Shown: piece after piece, positions 9,781-18,371 of the stretch | Numbering within the stretch: the first letter of the stretch is position 1 | How the letters are laid out: every line of letters starts with the position of its first letter | Assembly (NCBI GenBank): GCA_037447655.1 | Contig: JBBHKE010002801.1 | Span: 1-32,479, forward strand | Direction of reading: 5' to 3' | DNA length: 32,479 bases | Source: Zygnema cylindricum | Taxonomy: Eukaryota > Streptophyta > Zygnematophyceae > Zygnematales > Zygnemataceae | Position numbers and translations under genes: made by a program | Notes under the pieces: generated by a model | Seen by the model: the letters and a program-made list of their open reading frames with translations, nothing else | Databases searched by the model: none | What the model was told of the DNA's origin: nothing

Positions 9781-10043
9781 CACGTGGCGATGTAACATTG
9801 GAGCGCGGCATCTCCGAGGATTTAAGGAGCGAATCCGGATACTCCACGTGTGGACATTTATGCCATATCGTACAATATCCGTACATAAAGTACACCGGCA
9901 ATTGTACTTTTACGTACGGAACTGAAATCTGATTGGTTCCGTACATCAGTAGATAGAGTCTGTGAGAGAGATAGGACTTAGAAAAATTAGAAGATAGGAC
10001 CCTCTCTCCCAGAGAGCTTCTGTACAAAAGGTCAACTTTGACC
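9781..10043 (+). promoter_or_regulatory. U3 promoter region of copia A LTR
   Basis: This region contains CACGTGGC (9781-9788), CCACGTGTGG (9844-9853), GTAC at 9870, 9881, 9890, 9904, 9914 and 9941, a degenerate TATA position (TGTACAAAAGG) and the inverted pair of W-box cores GGTCAA-CT-TTGACC (10030-10043). The 3' LTR copy of the palindrome is at 15432-15445. The related antisense LTR has a clean TATAAAA at the equivalent place, so transcription probably starts shortly downstream. Factor binding is inference. Confidence 0.5.
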
Positions 10044-10233
10044 CTCCATAACTTACTGCTCAGGGGAGCAAATTCAGAAATTCTTTTTGCTATCAACTCA
10101 GGGGAGTCTTGCCTTCACAGGGGTGAAGGTAGTCAGGGTTTTTGTTTGCCAGGGCGGCAGTTATTTTTGCTAAAACACAAAGGGGTCAAGATTATCCTAG
10201 AGGCTTCTTGGAAGCTGTCCACTCTGAGGACTT

Positions 10234-11199
10234 ATGGAGGTCTCAGAGTTTCAGGTTATGGGCCCACCCTCTAGGGTACCAATCTTTAATGGAACTGGCT
10301 TCATATACTGGGAAAGTATGATGATAGGAGCTCTATGCGAAAAAAGATTTTGGGGGATAGTGAGTGGACGGTTGGGGCGTCCATCAAGTCTTGGAATTCC
10401 TCCAGTGTTTGGAGGAACCAGATTCACCAGGAAAGAGGATCCACCTTCAACGGAGGAAACAAAAGAAGGAGAGGTGGTGGACAAAGGAAAGGAGAAGGAG
10501 ACGACCACACCAATAGCAACTGGTTCGACGTTCATGTCACCTATTCCGAGGAACGAGGAGAATGATACTGAAACTTGGGACTTCAACAATATGGCGGCAA
10601 ATCACTTCATCCTACGCCATCTCACTCAAGGACTTGCATGTCCTCATTTGCAGGTAGAAAGGGCATCCGATCTTTGGATGGCTCTCATAGAGATGTACCG
10701 AAGTGGTACGATTCAGCAACAACAGTTGGCTGATCAGAAAGTTAAGGAGTATGTATATAAAGGGGGAAATATGTTGGATTTTTGCAATGAGCTTGCTACA
10801 CTCTTCATGGAGCTACACAGTGCGGGAAAAGATTTTAGTGAAAAAGAAAAGGTTAACTGTTTACTGATGAAGTTACCTGATGAGTTCGTGAACATAGTTT
10901 ACCGTGTGCAGGACTTGCCTGACTCAAGGTGGATATGGAACTCAGTGGTAGGGATGATTCTCGTTCAAGAGAATACAATCGAGATCCGAAGGGGAGGAAA
11001 GAGTGGCCAAGCCTTGGCAACAGCCACTGATTGGAGGAACAGGGATTCCCGAAAACCGGTCGGAAACTATGGGGGTAGGGAGCAGAAAAAACAGGCCGAC
11101 GAATTCGAACCAAGGGCTCCCAAAGGTTTATGTCATTTTTGTAAGAAACCAGGGCACTATATGGCAGAGTGCACTAAGCTAACCGAGCTTCGGTTATAG
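10234..11199 (+). CDS. gag: Copia A Gag (capsid/nucleocapsid)
   Basis: A 321-residue structural protein that would assemble the virus-like particle and bind the element RNA. The ATG lies in the last 20 bases of the LTR, and the frame passes through the primer site (residue 9 is a Met encoded there, a possible alternative start). Residues 1-30 show VPIFNGTGFIYWESMMIGAL, typical of copia Gag starts. The gag-polypeptide (UBN2-like) core spans about 115-235. A zinc knuckle with C300-C303-H308-C313 (C-x2-C-x4-H-x4-C) is near the end. TAG at 11197-11199 stops it, but the same frame stays open after the stop into the protease region, so the stop is either a mutation in a once continuous gag-pol frame or a readthrough site. 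Related gags occur in B, C and D. Confidence 0.9.
   Translation: MEVSEFQVMGPPSRVPIFNGTGFIYWESMMIGALCEKRFWGIVSGRLGRPSSLGIPPVFGGTRFTRKEDPPSTEETKEGEVVDKGKEKETTTPIATGSTFMSPIPRNEENDTETWDFNNMAANHFILRHLTQGLACPHLQVERASDLWMALIEMYRSGTIQQQQLADQKVKEYVYKGGNMLDFCNELATLFMELHSAGKDFSEKEKVNCLLMKLPDEFVNIVYRVQDLPDSRWIWNSVVGMILVQENTIEIRRGGKSGQALATATDWRNRDSRKPVGNYGGREQKKQADEFEPRAPKGLCHFCKKPGHYMAECTKLTELRL
10254..10268 (+). promoter_or_regulatory. Primer binding site of copia A (half-tRNA iMet type)
   Basis: GGTTATGGGCCCACC starts at the first base after the LTR. It is the exact complement of the plant initiator tRNA-Met anticodon arm GGTGGGCCCATAACC (CAU anticodon included), as I recall that tRNA. It is unrelated to the common plant copia site TGGTATCAGAGC. 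This implies priming by a tRNA cut in the anticodon region, as known for Drosophila copia and yeast Ty5. Confidence 0.75.
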
Positions 11200-11643
11200 G
11201 AGGGGCAGACCGGTGGTACCCCGAGAGGAAAGAAAAAGGCCCTTGTCACACAGGTACTTGAGGCGGAATCCGAGGACGAGGACGATGAGCTCCTTTTGGA
11301 TGAGGAGTTGGAGGCGAAAAATGAGGTCGAAATTCCACGAAGGCAGAAATGTGCTTACGGTGGATTGAAAGGTGAAGCAGGCTTGATCATAGATTCAGGT
11401 GCCTCCATGCACATGTGTAAGGATAGGCACCTGTTCACTAAGATAAGAAAGATTCCCACCGTAGAGATAGAGTACGGGGATGGGAGGATAGTCACCACTA
11501 CTCTTGTAGGATCGGTAGATCTGAAAGTGTTAGTAGAAGGAAAGGCATCCATATTAACATTCTCCGATGTATTGTTTATTCCGGAGCTGAACAAAAATCT
11601 TATCTCCACATCAGTATTGGATGATAAGGGTTTTTTTTACTAG
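11200..11643 (+). CDS. pol: Copia A protease region of Pol
   Basis: Aspartic protease domain that would cut the Gag-Pol polyprotein. It continues in the gag frame after the TAG at 11197. The first 32 codons are acidic and linker-like. The active-site motif LIIDSGASMHMC has the catalytic Asp at 11392-11394. A following stretch (VEIEYGDGRIV, then DVLFIPELNKNLISTSVLDDKG) is the usual copia protease C-terminal part leading to the pre-integrase region. The frame ends at a TAG just after a run of eight T (11631-11638), where the related B copy has no such run. Downstream homology continues in another frame from about 11637, so the T run marks a one-base shift. No separate start codon is expected, since pol is normally made as part of Gag-Pol. 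Confidence 0.85.
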   Translation, partial: EGQTGGTPRGKKKALVTQVLEAESEDEDDELLLDEELEAKNEVEIPRRQKCAYGGLKGEAGLIIDSGASMHMCKDRHLFTKIRKIPTVEIEYGDGRIVTTTLVGSVDLKVLVEGKASILTFSDVLFIPELNKNLISTSVLDDKGFFY

Positions 11644-13645
11644 CACTAGGGAAGGAGTCTTTACTGCTAGTTTTGAGGATGATGTCTATTTCATTGTTGA
11701 GAAAGGTAGCCATGGGATGTTTAGGCTGATCTTAAGTAATGAAAAGAAAAAACTTTATTACGCTGGTGTTCATGATATTATGATGTGGCATAAGAGGCTT
11801 GGTCATGTGAATCTATATAAGTTAAGAGAGATGAAAAAGATGGGAGTGGTGGAAGGGATTCAGTTCAGTGAGAGTGATGATATAAGTGATTGTAGTGGAT
11901 GTGCTCAACGTAAAGCACACAGATTACCCTTTCCTAAATCAACCACCTATAAGGGAGAAAAAATTCTAGATTTAGTACACACAGATATTTGGGGACTGGC
12001 TAAAGTGCCCTCACCGGGGGGGAAGAGATTTATGATGACTATAACTGATGATTGGTCTCGGTATTCCCGGGTATATTTTTTGAAAAACAAGTCCGAAGCT
12101 GAGGATTGCTTCAGACAATATAAAGCATGGAGCGAAAAACTCCATGAAACTCCAATCAAGAGAGTAAGGAGTGACAATGGTGGAGAGTATACTTCTAACC
12201 AGTTTGAGGATTTTCTGAGGGAAGATGGGGTTCAACACCAAAAGACAGTTCCAGAAAATCCGGAACAGAATGGGGTAGCTGAAAGGTTAAATAGAACACT
12301 AAGTGATAGTGCTAGAAGTATGTTGTCAGATAAAAAGATAGGAAAAAGGTTTTGGGCAGAAGCTATGAACTGTGCTAATTACCTCAAGAATAGAGTTCTT
12401 ACTTCAGCTATAAAAGATCAAACACCTTATGAGAGATGGACAGGCCGGAAACCAGACATATCTCACTTAAAGGTTTTCGGCAGTCAAGTGTTCAGTCTAG
12501 ATACTGATCGGTCCAATTGGAAGCTAGATCCTAAAGGAAAATCGGGATACTTATTAGGATATGATGAAGATGTTAAAGGATATAGAGTTTATGATCTAAA
12601 AAGGGAAGATATAATCTTAGTAAAGCATCTAGTAGTTATGGATGAAGGAAAGACTGTGGATCCCTTCAAATATACGAAGTCAGTAAAAATCAGATTTGAG
12701 TCAGAAAATTCCGATGACTTTGAGCTTCATAACTACCCAGGTTTTAGAGAAGATGACATTCTTGCAGGTACAAATCAGACCGAAAAGGACCCGGCTGTGG
12801 AAACTCCAGTGACAACTCTACTCGAAGCGGAAGACGTGGTGGAAATTGATTCGGAATCAAGGGATAGGGGAGAAGTCGAGTTTGTTCGAAAGAATCCACG
12901 AGAACCATCTATTCCAGCCTCAGATTTTGAGGGGGGGAGGAGAAGTAGTAAAAGACTGCAAGAAAAACAGGTTAATAACAAGGTAACTAAACTATCTCAT
13001 GAAGATAAACCTCAAACTTATGGAGAGGCGATGACTTGTCCAGAAAGAAACCGGTGGAAGACAGCCATCAACGAGGAGATGGCTTCAATCATGGCAGCCG
13101 ATACTTGGGAGCTGGTGGACTGTCCACCTAACCGAAAACCAATCGGTTGTAAGTGGGTTTTCAAATTAAAACTGAACCCAGATAACACAATCGAGCGCTA
13201 CAAGGCCAGATTAGTGGCAAAGGGGTTTACACAAAAGGAAGGAATTGACTACGAGGAAACCTTTGCCCCGGTGGTCAGATTTCCCTCCGTCCGCATACTT
13301 CTCAGTTTAGCAGCGGCGGAAGACATGGAAGTGCATCAGATGGACATCAAGACAGCCTTTTTGCATGGAGAATTGGAAGAGGAGATCTTCATGCGACAAC
13401 CCGAAGGTTTTGTGGAGGAAGGAGAGGAGAGTAAGGTATGCCGGCTGATTAAATCTCTTTATGGTTTGAAACAGGCACCTCGACAATGGAATAAGAAGCT
13501 TGATGAGTTTCTTACCGGTCTGGGATATATTGGGATCAGCTCAGATCACTCAATCTATGTTTTCGAAGATGAGGAAGGTCTTATATTTATTGCAATTTAT
13601 GTTGATGATTTGCTTGTTTTAAGTAAATCAATGGAAAAAAATTAA
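11637..13645 (+). CDS. pol: Copia A integrase and reverse transcriptase region of Pol
   Basis: The frame is open from 11621 to 13645 (674 codons); residue numbers count from 11621, but homology starts about 11637. The zinc-binding pre-integrase domain shows H57, H62, C91, C94. The integrase core has D122 (HTDIWG), D185 (RSDNGGEY) and E221 (NGVAERLNRT), a canonical DD35E triad. A variable, acidic linker spans about 350-460. The copia-type reverse transcriptase (RVT_2) runs from about 497 (WELVDCPPNRKPIGCKWVFK) with D575 in MDIKTAFLHG and the YVDD catalytic pair at 660-663. It stops at 13643-13645 just after a run of seven A. The B copy stays open there, and homology resumes in another frame. 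Otherwise no internal stop, and the key residues are intact. Confidence 0.92.
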
Positions 13646-14594
13646 CAAACTGAAAACCGATCTTAAGGGGAGATTTGAAATGAAGGATATGGGAGAAGCA
13701 AGATATATTTTGGGAATTCAAGTAGAGAGAGACAGGAAAAGGAAAATTATAAGATTGACTCAAAACGAAGCAATAGGGAACATGCTTGAAAAATTTCAAA
13801 TGGATAAAGCTAATAGTTGTACAACTCCAATGGAGTTAAAGAAGGGAAGTGAGGGGAGTGAGGAAGAAGGAGTCATAGTCTTAGACGAGGTATTATCTCC
13901 TGATGAACAGAAGTTCATGCAGACTATTCCTTACAGGCAAGTAGTGGGAAGTCTAATCTATTTTATGAATTGTACCCGGCCGGATTTAGCTGCAGCTGTA
14001 GGAGTTCTGAGTAGAAGTTTAAATGCTCCCACTAAGAAGGATTGGGAGGCAGCTAAGAGAGTCCTTAGATACTTGATAGGAACTAGGGATCTATGGTTGC
14101 ATTTGGGTGGGGAGAATACTGACATCACCACTTTGAGTGATGCCAGTTATGGTGATGCTCCGATGAGGAGATGCACTTCTGGATATGTATTATATGTGGG
14201 TGATGGGGCTTGCTGTTGGAGTAGCAAACAGCAAAAGGTTATTGCTCAGTCCTACATGGAGGCTGAGTATATGGCCTCTTGCTCTGCTGTAAAAGAATTG
14301 ATGTGGGTCAAGTCTTTGCTTGGTGAGCTTGGTCACCTTAAGAGTGGTGTGCAGAAAATATTTTGTGATAATCAGGCAGCAATCGCTATTTATGCCAATC
14401 CTAAACATCATTTTAAAGCCAAACACATGGACATCAGACTCAGCTTTGTTAGAGAAAAAGTAGAAAACAAAATAATCAGTTTAGAGTACAGGCCAGATAG
14501 TGAGATGGTAGCAGATATGATGACCAAACCTGTGCCTTCCCCTAAGCTAATTTTCTGCAGGGAGAAGTGTGGTCTGAAATTAAAGATTGACTAG
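13646..14594 (+). CDS. pol: Copia A reverse transcriptase tail and RNase H
   Basis: C-terminal end of Pol in the frame after the A-run shift. The first in-frame ATG is at 13680, but homology (KLKTDLKGRFEMKDMGEA) starts a little earlier, and no independent start is likely. Residues, counted from 13680, include the RT end LGIQVERD (11-18) and the RNase H domain with D154 (LSDASYGD), E194 (YMEAEYMAS), D230 (FCDNQAAI) and D279 (MVADMMTKPV). These match the copia RNase H catalytic set. It would degrade the RNA strand during cDNA synthesis. It ends with TAG at 14592-14594, just before the polypurine tract. Confidence 0.92.
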
Positions 14595-14607
14595 AAAATA
14601 AGGGGAG
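14595..14607 (+). other. Polypurine tract of copia A
   Basis: AAAATAAGGGGAG abuts the TGTAG start of the 3' LTR, the expected plus-strand primer position. Confidence 0.85.
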
Positions 14608-15655
14608 TGTAGAAATTAATGGTTTTTTAGTATTTTCTAGGTCTAAATAGAAACAAAGAAGCCGAGGCAGTCTACCTCTAACTTCTCTCTCCAACTCTCA
14701 AACTTGTCGCAGTCACTGAGAAATTGGAGAGGAAGCTAGAGCCATGGCTACCTAAGCTATCCTCAGGTTTTCGGGAAATTTATATTAGTCTACGGATTAA
14801 TTACTAAAAGGTATATGCCGGCGGCAGGATTTGATCCTGGTACCTGCCGGCCGACAGCTAGGAGATAGCCGGTAGCCTTAGCCGTTAAGTCTAGAGGTAC
14901 TGATGCGTAGTATGTAGTACGATAATTATTTATACAGATACACGGAGGATAATTCATTTAACTGTAACTGTTTACGGGACACATAGATCTGGTAATGTAA
15001 AAGTACGGATTACGGTACGGATAAGAAATCAATATCGCGGATTGATTTCGTAAGCGAAACAAATACCGCGCATGTATTTATTACGGCTACGATCAAAAAC
15101 GAGTTTAATCGGACGGCCGGAAATAGCGCCGAGATCGCGGAAGGAGAATTCGGCGGTTTGTGGGCAGCGCCACATCGGATAACACGTGGCGATGTAACAT
15201 TGGAGCGCGGCATCTCCGAGGATTTAAGGAGCGAATCCGGATACTCCACGTGTGGACATTTAGGCCATATCATACAATATCCGTACATAAAGTACACCGG
15301 CAGTTGTACTTTTACGTACGGAACTGAAATCTGATTGGTTCCGTACATCAGTAGATAGAGTCTGTGAGAGAGATAGGACTTAGAAAAATTAGAAGATAGG
15401 ACCCTCTCTCCCAGAGAGCTTCTGTACAAAAGGTCAACTTTGACCCTCCATAACTTACTGCTCAGGGGAGCAAATTCAGAAATTCTTTTTGCTATCAACT
15501 CAGGGGAGTCTTGCCTTCACAGGGGTGAAGGTAGTCAGGGTTTTTGTTTGCCAGGGCGGCAGTTATTTTTGCTAAAACACAAAGGGGTCAAGATTATCCT
15601 AGAGGCTTCTTGGAAGCTGTCCACTCTGAGGACTTATGGAGGTCTCAGAGTTTCA
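14608..15655 (+). repeat. 3' LTR of copia A
   Basis: 1048 bp, with about seven substitutions against the 5' LTR, clustered mostly in U3. It is followed by the TSD TCGAA (15656-15660). Includes the antisense module at 14806-14884 and the GTAC/W-box promoter region. Confidence 0.95.
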
Positions 15656-15660
15656 TCGAA

Positions 15661-16391
15661 CCTCCGACCGACAGGGCGAGGCCTAGCTGTCAGCCTTTAG
15701 CAGTCTGTCGTAGTAGTCTGTTAGGATACATAGGGTGTGATTGCATTTTAAACGATAACTAGAGCATTAATCCGATAAACAGAATTACTATTAGAAGACA
15801 AAAAAATCCACTGTATTTTATCGTGCGCACGAAACAAATATACCGGACATTTATTTTGAACGTCTACTATAAAAAGCCGGTTTGGATCAAACGGCCTGCA
15901 TCATCGCTGAGATCGCGGAATAGCCATGACATATCTTGACGACACGTGGTAAGATATAATTGGGAAGCGGGAATCTTGGGAGCATGAAGACGAGTCCGAA
16001 GGAGACAGGTGTCCACTCCATGGCGTTGTCATTCACAAGCCGTAGAGAAAGTATATCGACCTTAATACATTAATGTAATGTACAATTTTATGATTGGCTC
16101 ATACATCAGTAGATAGGGGTCGTGAGAGGGGTTTAGGACTTAGAGTATTGAGGAGGTAGCCGCCTCTTTCCCAACAAGCTTGTATAAATATTGGCATCTT
16201 TGCCACTTCAATTTGGGCGTTTTTAGTGATTCTTTTCTTTGTGGACTCACGGGAGTCCAGTCTGCACAGGGGTACAGTCAGATTGTCTAGTTGTCTGCTT
16301 GGGTGGTAGTTGTTCTAGTTGAAAGTGGGTTAGTGAAAAATTACTTAGAGGATTCCTCAATTTTGGTCCAAATGGGGGATTCAGAATTGCA
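15661..16391 (+). repeat. 5' LTR of copia B, right part
   Basis: Continues the LTR interrupted at 9205 (CTCGAA/CCTCCGACCG, compare 21965-21979). It ends TTGCA just before the primer site. A good TATA box, TATAAATA, is at 16183-16190. The gag ATG is at 16369 within the LTR. Confidence 0.8.
16183..16190 (+). promoter_or_regulatory. TATA box in copia B LTR
   Basis: TATAAATA lies after the CTCTTTCCC-AACAAGCTTG segment, at the position where the A and C LTRs have a degenerate TGTACAAAAGG. It is the probable core promoter of the element. Confidence 0.6.
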
Positions 16392-17310
16392 GGTTATATG
16401 CCCACACTCTAGGGTGCCCATATTCAACGGATCTGGGTTCATTTACTGGGAAGCCATGATGACAGGGGCATTGTGTGAAAAACGATACTGTGGTATTGTT
16501 AGTGGACAAGTGAAACGTCCATCTCAGGGAACTCCACCATGGTTTGGAGGAGTGAGGTTTTTTTCAATTGCATCTGCTCCAACGGAGAAGACAGATGATG
16601 GGGACAGCAGTGTGTCCGAAAAGGGAAAGGAGACACCTGTTACTCCTATTGCCACGACACGCGGAGTGGTGGCCGTGAAGACCGAAGAAAATGATATTCA
16701 AATGTGGGAGTACACCAACATAAATGCCAGGCATTTCATTTGAGGCACCTTACTCAAGCCTTGGCGACCTCTCATCTTCATATCTTCAAGGCCGAGGAAC
16801 TATGGATGACTTTAGTGGAGATCTATAGAGCCGGTACTATTCAAGAGCTCCAGCTGGCTGAGCAAAGGTTGATCAGTTATACTTACAAAGGAGGGAAGAT
16901 GTTAGACTCCTGCAATGATCTCTCTTGTCTGCACATGGAGATGGAAAGTGCTGGATGGACACGCATTATGAAGATGAAAGTAAACACCCTCATCATGAAG
17001 TTGCCTGATGAGTATGAAAATATAGTGTACCAAGTGCAAGAAATAGATGATATTTCTTGGAAGTGGGACACCGTGGTTTGAATGATACTCGTGCATTAGA
17101 ACACTATTGAGATCCGTAGAGGAGGAAAGAGTTTTCAAGCTCTAGCTGCCGGAACGGACCGGTGGAGGAAGGATCCGAAGAAGATAAATAGCTAAAGAGA
17201 AGGATATCTAAGAACCAGGGCCCTGTGGGGTCTTTGCATTCTAAAAAAAGACCATAGCTGATTTTTATCAAGTTTTCTCAGGCCCCGAGCTCGGAGGCTA
17301 TGGAGAAAGA
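16369..17310 (+). pseudogene. Copia B gag remnant
   Basis: The start matches copia A Gag (VPIFNGSGFIYWEAMMTGAL). The first segment reads to about 16741, where a one-base loss shifts the frame. The next segment (16742-17081) carries the Gag core (ELWMTLVEIYRAGTIQELQL, then TYKGGKMLDSCNDL, then MKLPDEYENIVYQVQ). A TGA at 17079-17081 and a nearby TAG follow at positions that are coding in A. The region that should hold the zinc knuckle (about 17190-17300) is scrambled and no CCHC is visible. The primer site (16392-16405, GGTTATATGCCCAC) has two changes from the A site. Not functional. Confidence 0.85.
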
Positions 17311-17546
17311 AGGGCACTTGTGGTTACCAGGAAAGGAGACAGTACGAGTCTTCAGTCGGATGGGGAGCTCCTTTTTGATGAGAATCTAGAGGAGAAAGAG
17401 ATCCCTCGGAAACAGAAGTGTGCCTTTGGAGCCATTCAGGATGGATCATCGACTCAGGTGTGTTCGTGCATATGTGTCGTGACTGGCACCTCTTCACTAA
17501 GCTAAGAAAAATCCCTACTGTAGAAATATAGTATGGGGATGGGAGA

Positions 17547-17554
17547 GTAGTTAC
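17547..17554. repeat. 8-bp target site duplication of the hAT MITE, left
   Basis: GTAGTTAC, repeated exactly at 18372-18379. Removing the element and one copy restores collinearity with the copia A protease. Confidence 0.92.
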
Positions 17555-18371
17555 TAGTGTTGTGTATCAGTACAGAACTTATCGCGATAACACTGATACC
17601 GATAGTTATCGGTTTTCGAACGGTCAAAGGTCTCGATACATCAGTCTGAGACCAACAAATTTCCAGATCGGCGATAACTTTAAAGATATATAGTACGTGT
17701 TTTATTGTACGCTATTATATACTGTATTATACTATTTACATTATATAGTGTGGCATGCCACGTATACAAATCTGTTCCGTAACTATATAATTAAAATTAT
17801 TACGGGAAACGCAACACAGAAAACATTGGCTGGTTAATTTCACAGTACTTTTACGGAAACGTAAGGAATTGTACCGACAAACTGGTGATCATGGAACGAG
17901 AAAAGGACAGGGGACACAAAGTACAACGGACGCAAAATAACATTCTGCGCGTCGCCAGAATCGAACGGACGACTTGGATTGAGACAATGCGAGCGGACGG
18001 CCAGCGTGAGTGCCGGCATCCCGCAATTGCTCTTTTGGCGGCTTATGCCAAAAAAGCCAACAGAATGACACGTGGCAGGTTTCCAGTGGATCCCAAGAAT
18101 AAAGGGACAAAGCCATGGCGTCGGATGTGAAAGGTACATCGTTTTTTTGGATACGTACCAAAACCGTACAGATGAGTGTACTGGTCGTACATTTATATGT
18201 ACGGTCCGTACATATATCGCTGATAGTTATCGCTGATAAATGCCAATAAATATCGGCTATTTATCGGCGATAACACCGATAACGATATATCGTACCAATA
18301 TATCGATTATAATGTACTCGAAAAAAGGTCCATATCGGTTATCGGTAAATGCTTACCAATACACAACACTA
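17555..18371. mobile_element. Non-autonomous hAT-type element (MITE), 817 bp
   Basis: Perfect 13-bp terminal inverted repeats TAGTGTTGTGTAT (17555-17567) and ATACACAACACTA (18359-18371) begin with the hAT terminal pattern YARNG. Exact 8-bp duplications GTAGTTAC flank the element, the hAT hallmark. Subterminal regions are rich in short inverted and direct motifs such as GATAAC, CCGATA and TATCG, typical transposase-binding clutter. No transposase is encoded; the open frames of 81-99 codons have no recognisable motif. It inserted in the copia B protease, so it is younger than B. Confidence 0.9.

Larger units (their letters stand above)
9206..10253 (+). repeat. 5' LTR of copia A
   Basis: 1048 bp, starting TGTAGAAATTAATGG and ending GTCTCAGAGTTTCA. 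The order of modules is: antisense tRNA-like unit (9404-9482), CACGTGGC G-box/ABRE-like site (9781), CACGTG at about 9845, six GTAC sites (9870-9944), palindrome GGTCAACTTTGACC (10030-10043) and the gag ATG (10234), which lies inside the LTR. Confidence 0.95.
9206..15655 (+). mobile_element. Copia A, complete young LTR retrotransposon, TSD TCGAA
   Basis: A 6450-bp element with two 1048-bp LTRs in direct orientation and exact 5-bp duplications TCGAA at 9201-9205 and 15656-15660. By eye the LTRs differ at seven substitutions and no indels (about 99.3% identity), so insertion is recent. The interior has primer site, gag, protease, integrase, reverse transcriptase, RNase H and polypurine tract in Ty1/copia order. 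Three breaks interrupt coding: TAG at 11197-11199, an extra T in the run at 11631-11638 and an extra A near 13634-13641. It is the best preserved element in the window. Confidence 0.95.
9178..15705 (-). promoter_or_regulatory. Antisense tRNA-like Pol III module of B LTR, split by copia A
   Basis: With copia A (9206-15655) and one target copy removed, the minus strand reads an A-box-like stretch (15705-15689), a B box GGTTCGAGTCC (15662-15661 joined to 9205-9197) and TTTTT (9182-9178). The B box fits the GGTTCRANYCC consensus completely. Copia A inserted in its middle. Confidence 0.5.

Noticed and set aside
9608-10096. 162-codon minus-strand open frame in both copia A LTRs (also 15010-15498)
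   Set aside because: It is present twice only because the LTRs are near-identical. It lies antisense to U3/R, has no recognisable motif, and is not preserved in the B, C or solo LTRs.
17885-18161. Overlapping 81-99 codon frames inside the hAT MITE
   Set aside because: No transposase or other motif; overlapping frames on both strands are expected by chance in this length.
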